Below, piece by piece: positions 61,326 to 64,000 of a DNA stretch of 64,000 nt. The translations under genes were made by a program, and so were the position numbers. The notes beneath the pieces are model-generated. The model did not search any database. It saw nothing but the letters and a program-made list of their open reading frames with translations, and was not told the origin of the DNA. Source of the stretch: Onchocerca volvulus (Eukaryota > Nematoda > Chromadorea > Rhabditida > Onchocercidae); the NCBI GenBank assembly GCA_000499405.2, contig HG738140.1, positions 14,447,113 through 14,511,112 of the forward strand, in the 5' to 3' direction. The stretch's first letter is position 1. Each line of letters begins with the position of its first letter.

Positions 61326-62526
61326 TTTTTTGATATCACTTTTAGAAGAAATCAAAAAATTAAGCATTATTTGTTTTAGTTCCAATTCTTATGCTTTTCT
61401 TATCATTGGAAAATATTTTTAGCGTTTATTTTGATTTGCAATAAAATTAATTACAATTTTAATCAAATTCAATCAATCCATTAAAAATATATTCAAAAGT
61501 ATAAGATCATAAAATATGAAAATAAAATGATAGAATTTCTGAATTGAAATAACAAAGACAAGAGAATGGAATGTATCGGAATGATATTTTAATCATTGAA
61601 TGAGAGAAAACTGGTACACATGCGAATGAATGTATCGATCGATCATTTTGTTGAATTTCCATTATGATCACAATATTTCCCAAAATTTTACACATTTAAT
61701 TGTGATAAACTTATCACTGTAATCAGTCGTTATGTTTATCATTGTAACAGAAATGAAATTTTGAAAAATATTACAATTAATTACAATGAATTTGATTGAA
61801 GTATCGGAATGTATGCAATATTCTTGCATATATATATACATGAATAATCAATCATTAATCATAAAAACGGAGAAAGAGAGAGAGAGAGAAAAAAAAAGAA
61901 AAAAATGGTTCATTTATTTCAATTATTAGCATATCGAATAAACTTTGCATGAAATTTATCATATTTTAGTATGATAAATTTATATTTTAATCAAATTAAA
62001 TTATTATGATTTGTTTGATTGTAAAATAGTAAGAAATAAATACGATTAATGAAATAATTGATATGAAATAGTAATAAAATGATAATAAAAAATTTGAACC
62101 ATTTTTCATAAATCAAAAAAGTAATTTGTAATTTGTTTGCAAATATAAGATTAAAGTAATAGACATTTCGAAGTTAAGAAAAATTAATACAATAGTAATT
62201 AAAATTAACATAATAATTTGATGTGATAGTAATAAAATACAAAATATACTAAAGAATTTCGAAGATGGCAGTTTTTATTAAAGATGAAAATGAAGAACAC
62301 GAAGAGAAAGTTAAGTTATCAATTATTACAACATGAACGAAAGCAACACATAACTGAATCATTTTAACAGATCATATCATTAATGGCATTTAATTTGAAT
62401 ATTGATCGATAATTCAATTTTAATTATTACCACTATACTGCTAGTCAGTAATAACGGAAGTAATAGATTCGATGGAAATCATTTTCAAATCAGAAAATGT
62501 TAAAATGCAAAAACTCTTCAAAACTA
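58944..62526. other. Gene-free AT-rich region
   Basis: About 3.6 kb with no ORF or exon pair that I can support on either strand. It contains a 37-base poly-T run, a short AG repeat at about 61874-61892, and AT-rich low-complexity patches at 60050-60130. It presumably includes the ribokinase promoter and the 3' flank of the receptor gene. Confidence 0.6.
61288..61324. repeat. Poly-T tract
   Basis: A run of 37 T residues, the longest homopolymer in the window. Its true length may be affected by sequencing or assembly. Confidence 0.95.
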
Positions 62527-63991
62527 CTACAACACGGAAAATTTATTTATCTGTCCGTATTCGTCTTTTCGCATAGCAAAAGCAGTCGTAACAACAGGAT
62601 TTTGAAAATCGGTAAATGGAATTTGTTTTTGGCATATCCGCCATGATACATTTTTGAATTTTGGATCACCAAAGAAGTTGATAATTGGATCAATGATCAT
62701 CGCTAACATCCAAACAATTACCGCAATAAATGCCAATATTTCGACCTGTAAAAAGAGCCTTCCATGCTGGAATGTTTTGCACGGTGATTTATCACCCAAA
62801 CCTGTAAAAATGCATTTTCAGTATCGATTAGTTGTGATTGATAATTAGACCAAATTAATTAGACCAGGCTCAAACTATATCACTTGGTCGATAGCACAAG
62901 AGATACTTTAAAATCAGATGAAATTCTGTTTTGATTTATTTATACAAATTTTTTCCTTCATCATTTATAAATTTAATTGCAATGATGCTGGAAGCAATTT
63001 CTATTTGATTCGAAGTTTGATTCATGCATTTCAGCTCGATGTTATTCTTGAATATTACAATCAATACGAATATCAAAGAATTGATAGCATAAAAAGAAAA
63101 AACTTAAGAGAAATGAAATTTTCTGAAATTTACCTAAAACAGCCAACTTTTTCAAATTAATCGTTGCAATTATTCCAACAATAATTATTGGTAATGAACC
63201 AATAATAAATGTTATCATATTGCATGACAATTTATTCATTGTTCGTACATTATTTCTTGCTGCTATATCATTTTCCTGAAATTTTGAGGATTTTTCGAAT
63301 ATTTCTGACATTAAAAATATTCAAATTTTTATTTTTTTTTCGACAGTTCTTCATTAAATCTTGTAATATATGAGTTGGGTAAAATAGAACGTAAAAGATT
63401 CATTTCTTCCTTAATATATCACTTCGTAAATTCTCTGATATTTTTTCTATCCCAGCAATTGAACTGCAAATTTTTATAAAAATATAATGAAAGAGTTGAT
63501 TTTAAAAAAATTTTTTCTTATCATGGAAAGTAATCAGATTAAGAGTGACTAAAGATAGGAATCTGATATTGTAGCTTGAAATTGAATTGAACAGCTTAAA
63601 TAGCTTTAAAAAAAAATAAAAATGAATAAAATTAAGATCAATCTAATGCCTGATTATCTACTGCGATGCATATCATCCGAACGATCATAGAGCGAACGAA
63701 TTTTGTTTTTGTTTTTTATAGCAATTCTAGTTTTATTTATCGAGCAGAGTATATGCTACAGTGATAATTTTAAAATTGATAAATGATCAAAAAACTTACC
63801 AATAGACCAGCTCGATTTCTGTTATGAATAAAATAAAGCATCATTAGATAAAATGCAATTACAGCAATAAAAAACACGGAAAGAAGACAAACAATGAAAA
63901 TAGCAGTAGGTAGTTGACAATGGTCAAATGAACAATAGATTGGTGCTGTTTCTGGATAAAACAATGTGGCACCAAATAAACCAACGAAAAG
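62527..63991 (-). CDS. Nematode serpentine (7TM) receptor, C-terminal part
   Basis: Three exons, 63991-63800, 63275-63134 and 62801-62527, phases 0 and 1, give the last 202 residues; upstream exons lie beyond the window. The first starts in LFVGLFGATLFYP, continues with an extracellular loop with two cysteines (IYCSFDHCQLP) and a long membrane segment ending LMMLYFIHNRNRAGLL. The second has a basic cytoplasmic loop (ENDIAARNNVRTMNK) and a segment with SLPIIIVGIIA. The third has a segment rich in I/A/V ending LAMIIDPIINFFGDPKFKN and an intracellular tail. The D-P-I-I-N-F-F end of the last helix and the loop composition match nematode serpentine chemoreceptor families, which detect chemicals in ciliated sensory neurons or act as peptide receptors. 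The exact sr family is not assigned. Confidence 0.7.
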
Positions 63992-64000
63992 CTGAATTTA

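Overview
The window is nuclear DNA of an animal, almost certainly a nematode and probably a spirurid or filarial (clade III) worm. The evidence is strongly AT-rich non-coding sequence, small exons split by many short introns with TTTCAG-type acceptors, acceptor-like sites just upstream of start codons (as expected for spliced-leader trans-splicing), an SXC/ShK-domain gene, and a serpentine chemoreceptor-type GPCR. No bacterial operons, ribosome binding sites or CRISPR arrays are present. Most genes were assembled by hand from exons. Splice phases were checked at every junction, and reading frames were compared from memory with known families; no database search was possible.

Layout, left to right: 3' part of a bHLH factor (+, 8-521); tmem-138 homologue, a ciliary transition-zone membrane protein (-, 857-2778); pch-2/TRIP13 AAA+ ATPase (+, 5012-9229) with a decayed tRNA-Asn copy in intron 1; fragments of a possible dead membrane-protein gene (9601-10931); cystinosin, the lysosomal cystine transporter (-, 11192-15847); about 8.5 kb of gene-poor DNA with an orphan acidic terminal exon (-, 17059-17174) and another candidate exon; ogfod-1, a ribosomal prolyl hydroxylase (+, 24374-29739); an ShK/SXC-domain gene (-, 30233-31126, 5' end not found); an unrecognised secreted glycoprotein of about 650 aa (-, 31837-34230).

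The right half holds a decayed, internally deleted Helitron (+, 35209-37232) with 17-bp terminal inverted repeats; a BAX-inhibitor-1-like membrane protein (+, 38059-39412); an unrecognised small secreted cysteine-rich protein (+, 41776-44895); a large protein with divergent RRM-like folds and an RS/proline-rich tail (+, 47023-55193); ribokinase (-, 56409-58943); a gene-free AT-rich stretch; and the 3' part of a 7TM receptor gene (-, 62527 to the window edge).

The genes are unrelated housekeeping, ciliary, lysosomal, meiotic and secreted functions in mixed orientation; I see no gene cluster or dedicated system. The most notable genome-level signal is the high share of GC-AG introns: six well-phased cases in three genes. 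The strongest undescribed candidates are the 650-aa glycoprotein, the Cys-rich secreted protein and the RRM-like protein.
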